Assembly (NCBI RefSeq): GCF_004362015.1
Contig: NZ_SNWW01000013.1
Location: 30,781-94,780, forward strand
DNA length: 64,000 bases
From: Flavobacterium chryseum
Lineage (GTDB): Bacteria > Bacteroidota > Bacteroidia > Flavobacteriales > Flavobacteriaceae
Direction of reading: 5' to 3'
A model generated the notes under the pieces. It did no database searches, had not been told where the DNA came from, and worked only from the letters and a program-made list of their open reading frames with translations. Shown piece by piece: positions 8,411 to 15,511 of the stretch (position 1 is its first letter; each line of letters begins with the position of its first letter). A program made the translations under genes and the position numbers.

Positions 8411-8920
8411 ATGAATCAAATTGTGTTTATAGAATTAATAAATCCTTTTAAAGACAAAGTTTTTCGTCTGGCAAAAAGATTGCTTATCAGTACTGAAGAA
8501 GCTGAAGATGCTACTCAGGAAGTAATGGTAAAATTATGGACCAAAAAAGAAAATTTGGATACCTATAATAATATTGAAGCAGTAGCCATGACAATGACCA
8601 AAAATTATTGTCTGGATCAATTAAAATCGAAAAGAGCCGGAAACCTGAAAATTGTACATAATAATTATACAGACCGTGAGCCTCAATTAGATAAAAAATT
8701 AGAAGATATTGATAGTTTAGAATGGGTCGAAAAAATAATGAGTCAGTTGCCGGAGCAGCAACAAATATTAATTCAGTTACGCGATGTTGAACAATATGAA
8801 TTTGATGAAATTGCGAAGATTGTTGACATGAATGAAACGGCTATCCGGGTAGCCCTTTCGAGAGCGAGAAAAAAAATAAGAGAATCAATGCTTAATACAC
8901 ACCGTTATGGAATTAAATAG
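8411..8920 (+). CDS. RNA polymerase sigma factor, ECF subfamily
   Basis: 169 residues with the two ECF sigma domains. Region 2 contains AEDATQEVMVKLWTK near residues 32-46 and a TKNYCLDQLKS helix. Region 4 contains LPEQQQILIQLRDVEQYEFDEI followed by the helix-turn-helix METAIRVALSRARKKIRE type segment at about 138-158. It would direct core polymerase to a small envelope-related regulon. The anti-sigma-like gene starts inside its last codons (14-base overlap), so the pair is translationally coupled. Two DUF4252 genes follow in the same direction. The signal it answers to is not visible. Confidence 0.92.
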   Translation: MNQIVFIELINPFKDKVFRLAKRLLISTEEAEDATQEVMVKLWTKKENLDTYNNIEAVAMTMTKNYCLDQLKSKRAGNLKIVHNNYTDREPQLDKKLEDIDSLEWVEKIMSQLPEQQQILIQLRDVEQYEFDEIAKIVDMNETAIRVALSRARKKIRESMLNTHRYGIK

Positions 8921-9365
8921 AATAGAAGATATATTAGAAAAATACTTTCAGGGAGAAACAAGTATTGCCGAAGAAAATGAATTAAAAGAATATTTTTCTT
9001 CACCAAATGTTGCGCAGCATTTAGAGCAATACAAACCAATGTTTGGTTATTTCTCTCAGGTAAAACAACAAAAATCAACGCTCGAATTACCACTAAAAAC
9101 TAAAAAACGAAATGTGGCGTGGTTATCAATTGCAGCTTCGGTTGTTGTTTTACTAGGAATTGGAACCTATATGTATGTGAGCGAAAAAGAGGCAGCTACA
9201 GTTGTAACGCAATCAGAATTAGGAACCTATGATGATCCGGAAGAAGCGCTTGCCGCAACGCAAAAAGCTTTGGCCTTATTATCGAATAATGTTAATGTAG
9301 GTATTGGAAGTGTACAATACATTAAAGAATATGAACAATCAAAAAACAAAATTTTTAAACAATAA
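8907..9365 (+). CDS. Putative membrane anti-sigma factor
   Basis: 152 residues. The N-terminal cytoplasmic part has IEDILEKYFQGETSIAEE, a motif common at the start of Bacteroidota anti-sigma proteins. A single membrane span follows at about residues 69-90 (AWLSIAASVVVLLGIGTYMYV), and then a short periplasmic tail of about 60 residues. No FecR or zinc-finger domain is present, so the assignment rests on the N-terminal motif, the topology and the 14-base overlap with the sigma gene. The tail contains ALAATQKALALLS, seen in DUF4252-operon membrane proteins. Sequestration of the upstream sigma factor is inferred. Confidence 0.7.
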   Translation: MELNRIEDILEKYFQGETSIAEENELKEYFSSPNVAQHLEQYKPMFGYFSQVKQQKSTLELPLKTKKRNVAWLSIAASVVVLLGIGTYMYVSEKEAATVVTQSELGTYDDPEEALAATQKALALLSNNVNVGIGSVQYIKEYEQSKNKIFKQ

Positions 9366-9382
9366 TCAAAAATATAATCACA

Positions 9383-9910
9383 ATGAAAAATTTCATCATA
9401 ACACTAGTTTTTGCATTCGTTACTACTACTTTTTATGCACAAGGTGCATTCGATAAGTTTGATGGTCAGGACGATGTAACATCAGTAATCGTAAATAAAA
9501 AAATGTTTGATTTAATGAGCAAAGTAAAAGTTGATGCTTCTGACAAAGAAATGCAACAATACATAAGCCTGATCAAAAAATTAGACTATTTAAAAGTGTT
9601 TACAACTAAAAATGCTAAAGTTGAAGCAGACATGAAAGCTTCTGCCGATAAATATGTAAAAACAGCCGGTTTAGAAGAATTAATGCGCGTAAACGATAGC
9701 GGTAGAAACGTAAAAATATTAGTAAAATCTGGCGCAAGCGATTCGCAGGTAAAAGAATTACTTATGTTTATTGATGGTGCCAAAAACCAAGAGAGTGTCT
9801 TATTATCTTTAACCGGTAATTTTGATATCAACGAAATTTCAGTACTTACAGACAAGATGCAACTTCCTGGTGGCGCTGATTTAAAAAAAGCTTCTAAAAG
9901 CAAAAAATAA
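9383..9910 (+). CDS. DUF4252 family secreted protein
   Basis: 175 residues with a signal peptide cut after FYAQ (about residue 20). The mature part has FDKFDGQDDVTSVIVNKKMFDLM, then MQQYISLIKKLDYLKVFTT and a C-terminal INEISVLTDKMQLPGG, all characteristic of DUF4252. Function is unknown. It is the third gene of the sigma-factor operon and is followed 2 bases later by a lipoprotein of the same family. These genes are probably targets or modulators of the ECF sigma pathway in the periplasm. Confidence 0.85.
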   Translation: MKNFIITLVFAFVTTTFYAQGAFDKFDGQDDVTSVIVNKKMFDLMSKVKVDASDKEMQQYISLIKKLDYLKVFTTKNAKVEADMKASADKYVKTAGLEELMRVNDSGRNVKILVKSGASDSQVKELLMFIDGAKNQESVLLSLTGNFDINEISVLTDKMQLPGGADLKKASKSKK

Positions 9911-9912
9911 TT

Positions 9913-10449
9913 ATGAAACGCACCGTCTTTACCTCAGCCATTATAGTATTACTAACTTTAATTAGTTGTAAATCTGAACCATCATTGCAAAAATATTTTG
10001 TAGAAAACACCGATAATAAGGATTTTATTGCAGTCGATGTTTCGCCAAGTATTTTAAACTTAGAAAAAGCAAAGTTATCTGCAGAACAAACGGAAGCTTT
10101 AAATTCTTTCGATAAGATGAACATTCTGGCATTCAAAGCCAATGATAAAAACCAAGCTCAATTTGAGATAGAAAGAGAAAAAGTTAAAACAATTCTAAAA
10201 GATCCTAAATATCAGGAACTAATAAAATACGGTTCTGGTAAAGATGGTGCATCAATAAGTTATGTTGGTACTGATGATAATATTGAAGAATTTATAGTTT
10301 TTGCCAATAGAAAAGAAAATGGATTTGCAGTAGTTCGCGTTCTAGGAAAAAACATGAATCCGAATAACATCATGACTTTAATGTCGGTTTTGAAAGAATC
10401 TAAAATCGACATGGAACAATTGAAACCTTTGCAGCAATTAATTAAATAA
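9913..10449 (+). CDS. DUF4252 family lipoprotein
   Basis: 178 residues with a lipobox (LISCK, Cys19). The mature part is distantly similar to the preceding gene product: an N-terminal FVENTDNKDFIAVDVSPSIL, a central LNSFDKMNILAFKAN and a C-terminal region with a MEQL helix. It lies 2 bases after the preceding stop and ends the operon, with a strong terminator at 10475-10503. Function is unknown. The paired soluble and lipid-anchored DUF4252 proteins suggest the two may work together at the envelope. Confidence 0.82.
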   Translation: MKRTVFTSAIIVLLTLISCKSEPSLQKYFVENTDNKDFIAVDVSPSILNLEKAKLSAEQTEALNSFDKMNILAFKANDKNQAQFEIEREKVKTILKDPKYQELIKYGSGKDGASISYVGTDDNIEEFIVFANRKENGFAVVRVLGKNMNPNNIMTLMSVLKESKIDMEQLKPLQQLIK

Positions 10450-10474
10450 TACATTTTACTTACTTTATAAATTG

Positions 10475-10503
10475 AAAAAGCTCCATGATTGGAGCTTTTT
10501 TTT
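10475..10503 (+). terminator. Intrinsic terminator of the sigma-factor operon
   Basis: AAAAAGCTCC, loop, GGAGCTTTTT and a T run, 25 bases after the last stop codon. Confidence 0.9.
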
Positions 10504-10591
10504 ATGATTTAAATAATCATTATTTTCATTTAATCGTTAAAATATATTAACAATTATTTATTTACTTTTGGCTCTAATTAAAAATCCAATA

Positions 10592-11140
10592 ATGAAAACA
10601 CCAAAAATCCTATTCCTTTTTTTACTTCTTGTTTTAAACAGCTGTTCAAGCGACAATAATTCTGACTCTCCAGAAGATTCTGAAAACCAAACATCAAAAT
10701 TCGCAATGACTGCAAAAGTTGACGGAACTTTATGGGAAATGAATAATCCGTTTGGTTCAGATTATGCTACAACATTCATGTCCGATTATTATCCTGAAGA
10801 AGAATATATTCTTTTACAAGGAAGAATTAATTTCGGGGATGAAATTAGACTTTACATCAAAAGAAGCGATCTTAAAGTTGGAACTTATCCACTTACTAAA
10901 AATACATATGATGCTTCTAAAACACAAGTTGAAATATCCTATAGCAATAAAGCAAAAAGTCAATATCCGGTTGATGGTTCATTATCAGTTACAGCAATTG
11001 ATTTAAATGCTAAAAAAGTAACAGGAACATTTTCATTCAATTGTGTAGAAGATGATTCTAAACCAATTAGTACTTCCAATCCTGTTACAGCAAAAGTAAC
11101 CCTAGGTACTTTTAATTACAGATATGATGTTCAAAAATAA
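10592..11140 (+). CDS. Small lipoprotein, possibly DUF6252-like
   Basis: A 182-residue lipoprotein (LNSCS, Cys18) with a Ser/Asp/Asn-rich linker after the lipid Cys and then FAMTAKVDGTLWEMNNP. The C-terminal half has LSVTAIDLNAKKVTGTFSF, a beta-strand pattern found in DUF6252-type Bacteroidota lipoproteins. A TTG at 10568 in the same frame would add eight residues before the signal peptide. The ATG at 10592 gives a proper signal and is preferred. It stands alone between two terminators. Function is not known. Confidence 0.75.
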   Translation: MKTPKILFLFLLLVLNSCSSDNNSDSPEDSENQTSKFAMTAKVDGTLWEMNNPFGSDYATTFMSDYYPEEEYILLQGRINFGDEIRLYIKRSDLKVGTYPLTKNTYDASKTQVEISYSNKAKSQYPVDGSLSVTAIDLNAKKVTGTFSFNCVEDDSKPISTSNPVTAKVTLGTFNYRYDVQK

Positions 11141-11160
11141 TCTTGTTTATTTTATATAAA

Positions 11161-11189
11161 AAAAAGCTCCATTTCTGGAGCTTTTTTTA
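11161..11189. terminator. Bidirectional terminator between lipoprotein gene and carB
   Basis: AAAAAGCTCC, loop ATTTCT, GGAGCTTTTTTT. It serves both convergent genes. The stem sequence is nearly the same as that of the terminator at 10475-10503. Confidence 0.88.
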
Positions 11190-11207
11190 TTTATTAGGAT
11201 TGAGTTC

Positions 11208-14063
11208 TTATTTACTCAAATACATTTTTCTTCTTGAGTACAACTCGTAGAATTGATCGTCTTTTAAGTCATCAATAAACAAGATGCTTTCTCCAGTCGA
11301 TTTCATTTCCGGTCCTAATGCTTTGTTTACATTATGGAACTTGCTGAAAGAGAAAACCGGTTGTTTAATCGCATAACCTTTCAATTGCGGATTAAATTTA
11401 AAGTCAGTTACTTTATTATGCCCTAACATTACTTTCGTAGCGTAGTTTACATACGGTTCTCCGTAAGCTTTTGCAATAAACGGTACCGTTCTCGAAGCTC
11501 TAGGATTTGCCTCGATAATGTAAACTGTATCATCTTTTATAGCAAACTGAATATTGATTAAACCAACAGTTTTTAAAGCTCTTGCAATTTTATGAGTATG
11601 ATCTTTAATTTGCTGCATCACAAATTCTCCTAAGTTAAAAGGAGGCAAAGTAGCATTACTATCTCCAGAGTGCACTCCGCAAGGCTCGATATGCTCCATA
11701 ATCCCGATGATGTATACATTACCATCAGCATCGCAAATTGCATCAGCTTCTGCTTCGATTGCTCCGGCTAAATAATGATCAAGAAGCAATTTATTTCCTG
11801 GAATCGTTTTCAATAAATTGATAACATGTTCTTCCAATTCTTTTTTGTTGATTACGATTTTCATTCCCTGACCTCCTAATACATAAGAAGGACGAATCAA
11901 TAACGGGAAGTCTAAAGTATCTGCTAAAGCAGAAGCTTCGTCAGCCGTTTCAGCAATTCCGAATTGTGGGAAAGGAATATGTAATTCTCTCAATAAATCA
12001 GAGAAACGTCCTCTGTCTTCGGCTAAATCAAGTGCATCAAAACTAGTTCCGATGATTTTTACACCGTATTTAGATAGTTTTTCAGCTAATTTCAAAGCCG
12101 TTTGCCCACCTAATTGTACAATTACACCTTCTGGTTTTTCATGCTGAATGATGTCGTAAATATGTTCCCAGAAAACAGGCTCAAAGTATAATTTATCAGC
12201 TGTATCAAAGTCAGTCGAAACCGTTTCTGGATTACAGTTAATCATAATCGTTTCGTAGCCACATTCTTTAGCAGCCAAAACTCCGTGTACACAAGAATAA
12301 TCAAACTCAATTCCTTGTCCAATTCTATTTGGGCCTGAACCTAAAACTATGATTTTCTTTCTATCGGTTACAATGCTTTCGTTATCTACATAACGCTCGC
12401 CATTTGCTTTTTCGATTTCAGCCTCAAAAGTAGAGTAATAATAAGGTGTTAGCGCTTTAAACTCCGCCGCACAAGTATCAACCAGTTTAAACACACGGTT
12501 GATATTTTTATCCATACGCAAAGTATGCACTTCACTTTCCAGACAATTCATCATGTGAGCAATCTGTCTGTCGGCAAAACCTTTTTGTTTCGCTTCAAGC
12601 AACAACTCTCTTGGAAGATCAGAAATTTTATAGTTCGAAATTTCTTTCTCTAAAGTATAAAGTTCTTCGTATTGCTTTAAGAACCACATATCGATTTTTG
12701 TGATTTCATGAATACGGCTCAACGGAATTCCCATTGCGATGGCATCATAAATTACAAAAACACGATCCCAACTTGCAAAAGTTAGTTTCTCGATAATTTG
12801 TTCGTAGTTTTTATATCCTTTTCCGTCAGCGCCTAAACCGTTTCTTTTAATTTCTAAAGATTGAGTTGCTTTGTGTAATGCTTCCTGAAAAGAACGTCCA
12901 ATTCCCATTACTTCACCAACCGATTTCATCTGAAGTCCTAAAGTTCTGTCAGCACCTTCAAATTTATCAAAGTTCCAACGTGGTATTTTTACAATTACAT
13001 AATCCAAAGTTGGTTCAAAAAGAGCCGAAGTCGATTTTGTAATTTGGTTTTGCAATTCATCAAGATTGTATCCTAAAGCCAGTTTAGAAGCAATTTTAGC
13101 AATTGGATAACCCGTTGCTTTTGATGCTAAAGCAGAAGAACGAGACACACGAGGATTAATTTCGATGGCTACGATATCTTCTTTTCCGTCTGGCGAAACT
13201 GCAAATTGTACGTTACATCCTCCTGCAAAATTTCCGATACTACGCATCATTAAGATGGCATAGTCACGTAATTTCTGGAAAGTTGTATCAGATAATGTCA
13301 TTGCTGGCGCAACTGTAATCGAATCTCCGGTATGAATTCCCATTGGGTCCATATTTTCGATCGAACAAATGATTACAACATTATCATTTTTATCTCTTAA
13401 AAGTTCTAACTCATATTCTTTCCATCCCATCAAAGCTTTATCAATTAAAACTTCATGAATTGGCGAAGCTTCAAGTCCGCGAGTTAAAAGCTCATCAAAA
13501 TCTTCTTTTTTATAAACAATTGCTGCTCCTGTTCCTCCAAGTGTAAACGAAGGACGAATTACAAGCGGGAAACCAAATTCCTGAGCGATTTCTTTTCCTT
13601 CTAAATATGAAGTAGCTGTTTTCGCAGGTGCAGTTGGCACATTTATTCTTTCTAAAAGCTGTTTAAACTGCTCTCTGTCTTCGGTAATGTTAATAGCGTT
13701 TACATCAACTCCAATTAATTTTACTCCGAAATCCTGCCAAATTCCTTTTTCTTCTGCTTCCAAACATAAATTCAAAGCAGTTTGTCCGCCCATTGTTGGC
13801 AAAACAGCATCAATTTGTGGATGTTCCTTTAGAATTTCAATAATCGATTTTGTAGTTAATGGTTTCAAATATATATGATCGGCCATACTTGGGTCGGTCA
13901 TAATAGTTGCTGGATTTGAGTTTATCAAGATAACTTCAATTCCTTCTTCACGAATAGAACGTGCAGATTGAGAACCTGCATAATCGAACTCACAGGCTTG
14001 ACCAATAACAATAGGTCCTGAACCTATTATTAAAACGGATTTTATTGATGTGTCTTTAGGCAT
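11208..14063 (-). CDS. carB: Carbamoyl-phosphate synthase large subunit, short form
   Basis: 951 residues with two carbamoyl-phosphate synthase halves, each with a pre-ATP-grasp domain and an ATP-grasp domain. SVLIIGSGPIVIGQACEFDYAG opens the first half and IIVLGSGPNRIGQGIEFDYS near residue 575 opens the second. Each ATP-grasp has an EINPR/EANPR metal loop. It makes carbamoyl phosphate from bicarbonate, ammonia (from CarA glutaminase) and two ATP for pyrimidines and arginine. The E. coli protein has about 1073 residues. Here the C-terminal MGS-like domain that binds UMP, IMP and ornithine is absent, and the frame ends in SRRKMYLSK just after the second ATP-grasp. carA is not next to it. Confidence 0.97.
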   Translation of the reverse strand: MPKDTSIKSVLIIGSGPIVIGQACEFDYAGSQSARSIREEGIEVILINSNPATIMTDPSMADHIYLKPLTTKSIIEILKEHPQIDAVLPTMGGQTALNLCLEAEEKGIWQDFGVKLIGVDVNAINITEDREQFKQLLERINVPTAPAKTATSYLEGKEIAQEFGFPLVIRPSFTLGGTGAAIVYKKEDFDELLTRGLEASPIHEVLIDKALMGWKEYELELLRDKNDNVVIICSIENMDPMGIHTGDSITVAPAMTLSDTTFQKLRDYAILMMRSIGNFAGGCNVQFAVSPDGKEDIVAIEINPRVSRSSALASKATGYPIAKIASKLALGYNLDELQNQITKSTSALFEPTLDYVIVKIPRWNFDKFEGADRTLGLQMKSVGEVMGIGRSFQEALHKATQSLEIKRNGLGADGKGYKNYEQIIEKLTFASWDRVFVIYDAIAMGIPLSRIHEITKIDMWFLKQYEELYTLEKEISNYKISDLPRELLLEAKQKGFADRQIAHMMNCLESEVHTLRMDKNINRVFKLVDTCAAEFKALTPYYYSTFEAEIEKANGERYVDNESIVTDRKKIIVLGSGPNRIGQGIEFDYSCVHGVLAAKECGYETIMINCNPETVSTDFDTADKLYFEPVFWEHIYDIIQHEKPEGVIVQLGGQTALKLAEKLSKYGVKIIGTSFDALDLAEDRGRFSDLLRELHIPFPQFGIAETADEASALADTLDFPLLIRPSYVLGGQGMKIVINKKELEEHVINLLKTIPGNKLLLDHYLAGAIEAEADAICDADGNVYIIGIMEHIEPCGVHSGDSNATLPPFNLGEFVMQQIKDHTHKIARALKTVGLINIQFAIKDDTVYIIEANPRASRTVPFIAKAYGEPYVNYATKVMLGHNKVTDFKFNPQLKGYAIKQPVFSFSKFHNVNKALGPEMKSTGESILFIDDLKDDQFYELYSRRKMYLSK

Positions 14064-14163
14064 TTTGTTTGTATTGTGTAGTTATAATTTGGTAATCAAA
14101 AATCGTTTGTAGTGTTTTAAAAACCAGAAAGTTGCAAGTTTTTTTACTGACAAGGTATAAAAA

Positions 14164-14190
14164 AAGGCGATACTAAAAAAGTAACGCCTT
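14164..14190 (-). terminator. Intrinsic terminator of rpmH
   Basis: AAGGCGATACT and AGTAACGCCTT pair with one bulge. On the minus strand the stem is followed by a T run (plus-strand A run at 14157-14165). It lies 20 bases after the rpmH stop. Confidence 0.82.
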
Positions 14191-14209
14191 ATTTATGTTT
14201 ATAGAAACA

Positions 14210-14371
14210 TTATTTTTTGTGTCTAGGCTCGCTAGAAACAGTTAATTTATGTCTTCCTTTTGCTCTTCTACGCGCTAGAACTTTTCTTCCATTCGCAGAA
14301 GCCATTCTGTCCATAAATCCGTGCTTATTTCTTCTTTTTCTTTTCGATGGTTGAAATGTTCTTTTGCTCAT
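14210..14371 (-). CDS. rpmH: 50S ribosomal protein L34
   Basis: A 53-codon gene read from the minus strand, starting with ATG at 14371-14369 and ending with TAA at 14212-14210. The product begins MSKRTFQPSKRKRRNKHGF, continues with MDRMASANGRKVLARRRAKG and ends SSEPRHKK, the standard L34 sequence. The protein binds 23S rRNA in the large subunit. It has its own promoter at 14444-14473 and its own terminator. In many bacteria rpmH adjoins rnpA and dnaA, but here it stands beside carB, as a single-gene unit. Confidence 0.97.
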   Translation of the reverse strand: MSKRTFQPSKRKRRNKHGFMDRMASANGRKVLARRRAKGRHKLTVSSEPRHKK

Positions 14372-14443
14372 TGCTTTGTATCTTTAAAATGGTATCTAAT
14401 ATCTCTTTTCCGTTTTTGAATATCGTTATTCTAAAACCGAGTG

Positions 14444-14473
14444 CAAATATACAAAGACTTTTTTTTCTCGCAA
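14444..14473 (-). promoter_or_regulatory. Promoter of rpmH
   Basis: On the minus strand TTG (14473-14471), exactly 19 bases, then TATATTTG (14451-14444). This is a full match to the Bacteroidota promoter and implies a leader of about 65 bases. Confidence 0.82.
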
Positions 14474-14507
14474 GTAGTTTTATAAAAATATTTTTAATTC
14501 ATTTTAC

Positions 14508-14515
14508 TATATTTG
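14508..14515 (+). promoter_or_regulatory. -7 box for the TPR membrane protein gene
   Basis: TATATTTG lies 22 bases before the ATG at 14538. No TTG is present at the expected upstream distance, so only the -7 element is supported. Confidence 0.5.
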
Positions 14516-14537
14516 CAATCACAAATATACATCTATT

Positions 14538-15053
14538 ATGTTTCATAAAAATATTAAACTTATTTTCGCCGGACTTCTTGTAGTTGCTGGCATCTGGCAA
14601 TTTACAGAAAGTAATATCGGGAATGGTATTTTCCTTATTTTACTTACTGCAATTCCAATTTTTCTTTACTTTAAAAACGAATTCATCCTTTTAGCTTTCC
14701 TTAAATTAAGAAAACAAGACTTTGAAGGCGCTAAAAAATGGCTGGCATACATTAAAAATCCCGAAGCTGCATTGGTAAGAAAACAACAAGGGTACTTTAA
14801 TTACCTTCACGGAATCATGTTATCTCAAACTAATATCAATCAGGCTGAGAAACATTTCAAAAAAGCAATTGAACTTGGATTATCTATGGATATGGATTTA
14901 GCTGTTGCTAAATTAAACCTTGCAGGAGTTGCAATGTCACGCAGAAGAAAACTGGAAGCTACTAATTTATTGAACGAAGCTAAGAAATTAGACAAACAAG
15001 GTATGCTGAAAGAGCAAATCACGATGATGAAAGATCAAATGAAGAAAATCTAA
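14538..15053 (+). CDS. Membrane protein with TPR-like repeats, unknown function
   Basis: 171 residues. Two hydrophobic segments (about 9-25 and 29-44, then FILLAFLKL) place the N-terminus in the membrane. After them a cytoplasmic or periplasmic part has TPR-like helices: GYFNYLHGIMLSQTN followed by AEKHFKKAIELGL, then AVAKLNLAGVAMSRRRK and EATNLLNEAKKLD. Short TPR membrane proteins like this are common in Flavobacteriia, but I do not know a defined role. ATG at 14538 is preferred because the -7 box sits just before it. A terminator follows the stop. Confidence 0.8.
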   Translation: MFHKNIKLIFAGLLVVAGIWQFTESNIGNGIFLILLTAIPIFLYFKNEFILLAFLKLRKQDFEGAKKWLAYIKNPEAALVRKQQGYFNYLHGIMLSQTNINQAEKHFKKAIELGLSMDMDLAVAKLNLAGVAMSRRRKLEATNLLNEAKKLDKQGMLKEQITMMKDQMKKI

Positions 15054-15078
15054 CGATTTTTTTAAATTCCAATATTTA

Positions 15079-15114
15079 AAATCCCAAATTCCAAAAGAGT
15101 TTGGGATTTTTTTT
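15079..15114 (+). terminator. Intrinsic terminator
   Basis: AAATCCCAAA and TTTGGGATTT with an 11-base loop, then a T run. A diverged copy of this hairpin sequence recurs at about 19713-19749, just before the second direct repeat. Confidence 0.85.
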
Positions 15115-15149
15115 ACCTCAAAGTGTGTAATTTCGACGGAGGAGAAATC
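15115..15149 (+). repeat. 35-bp direct repeat, left copy
   Basis: The sequence starts ACCTCAAAGTGTGTAATTT and runs through CGACGGAGGAGAAATC. It is identical over 35 bases to 19750-19784, in the same orientation. Both copies follow a related terminator-like hairpin. The two copies bracket the FISUMP gene and the HTH pair. Confidence 0.9.
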
Positions 15150-15227
15150 TTCGCAAGTAGCGCGACAAAGATTGGCGATTCATTTTGAGGAGTCACTAGA
15201 GTGATTTCTCCTTAGGTAGGAATGACA
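15126..15227. repeat. REP-like palindromic element, copy B
   Basis: Arms TGTAATTTCGACGGAGGAGAAAT and GTGATTTCTCCTTAGGTAGGAATGACA, more diverged on the right. The loop carries GCGACAAAGATTGGCGAT, the reverse complement of the matching block in copy A, so copies A and B belong to one subtype in opposite orientations. Confidence 0.82.
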
Positions 15228-15511
15228 ATATTGCGATCAATAACTTTGTTCAACACAAGAAACCTGACAGGTTTTTAAGACCTATCAGGTTTAACTAATT
15301 TGCTGATTTTTTAATTCCTATAAAATCTTATACTTTCTATTCTTCTTTTAAAACACAAACTATCCACAACCTACGGCTCACATTGCTGCAGGCCGGGTTG
15401 CGGATAGTAAATATTAGGCTAAACTTTATAAATTAACCTGCAGACTGCTGAGTCTGTTGAGTCTGCAATCACAAGATTACACTTAGCTTGTGCCATTGTT
15501 ATAATACAAAA

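Larger units (their letters stand above)
15054..15511. other. 458-base intergenic region rich in inverted repeats
   Basis: No gene seen. In order it holds the terminator at 15079, a 35-bp direct repeat (15115-15149), REP-like copy B, an AACCTGACAGGT...ACCTATCAGGTT hairpin at about 15261-15292, and the arm pair CTATCCACAACC / GGGTTGCGGATAG spanning about 15360-15408. The last of these lies downstream of the FISUMP gene on the minus strand and could help to end its transcript. Confidence 0.7.

Noticed and set aside
14347..14583. Plus-strand 78-codon hydrophobic frame
   Set aside because: It covers the rpmH start, both divergent promoters and the start of the TPR gene. Composition reflects T-rich DNA.
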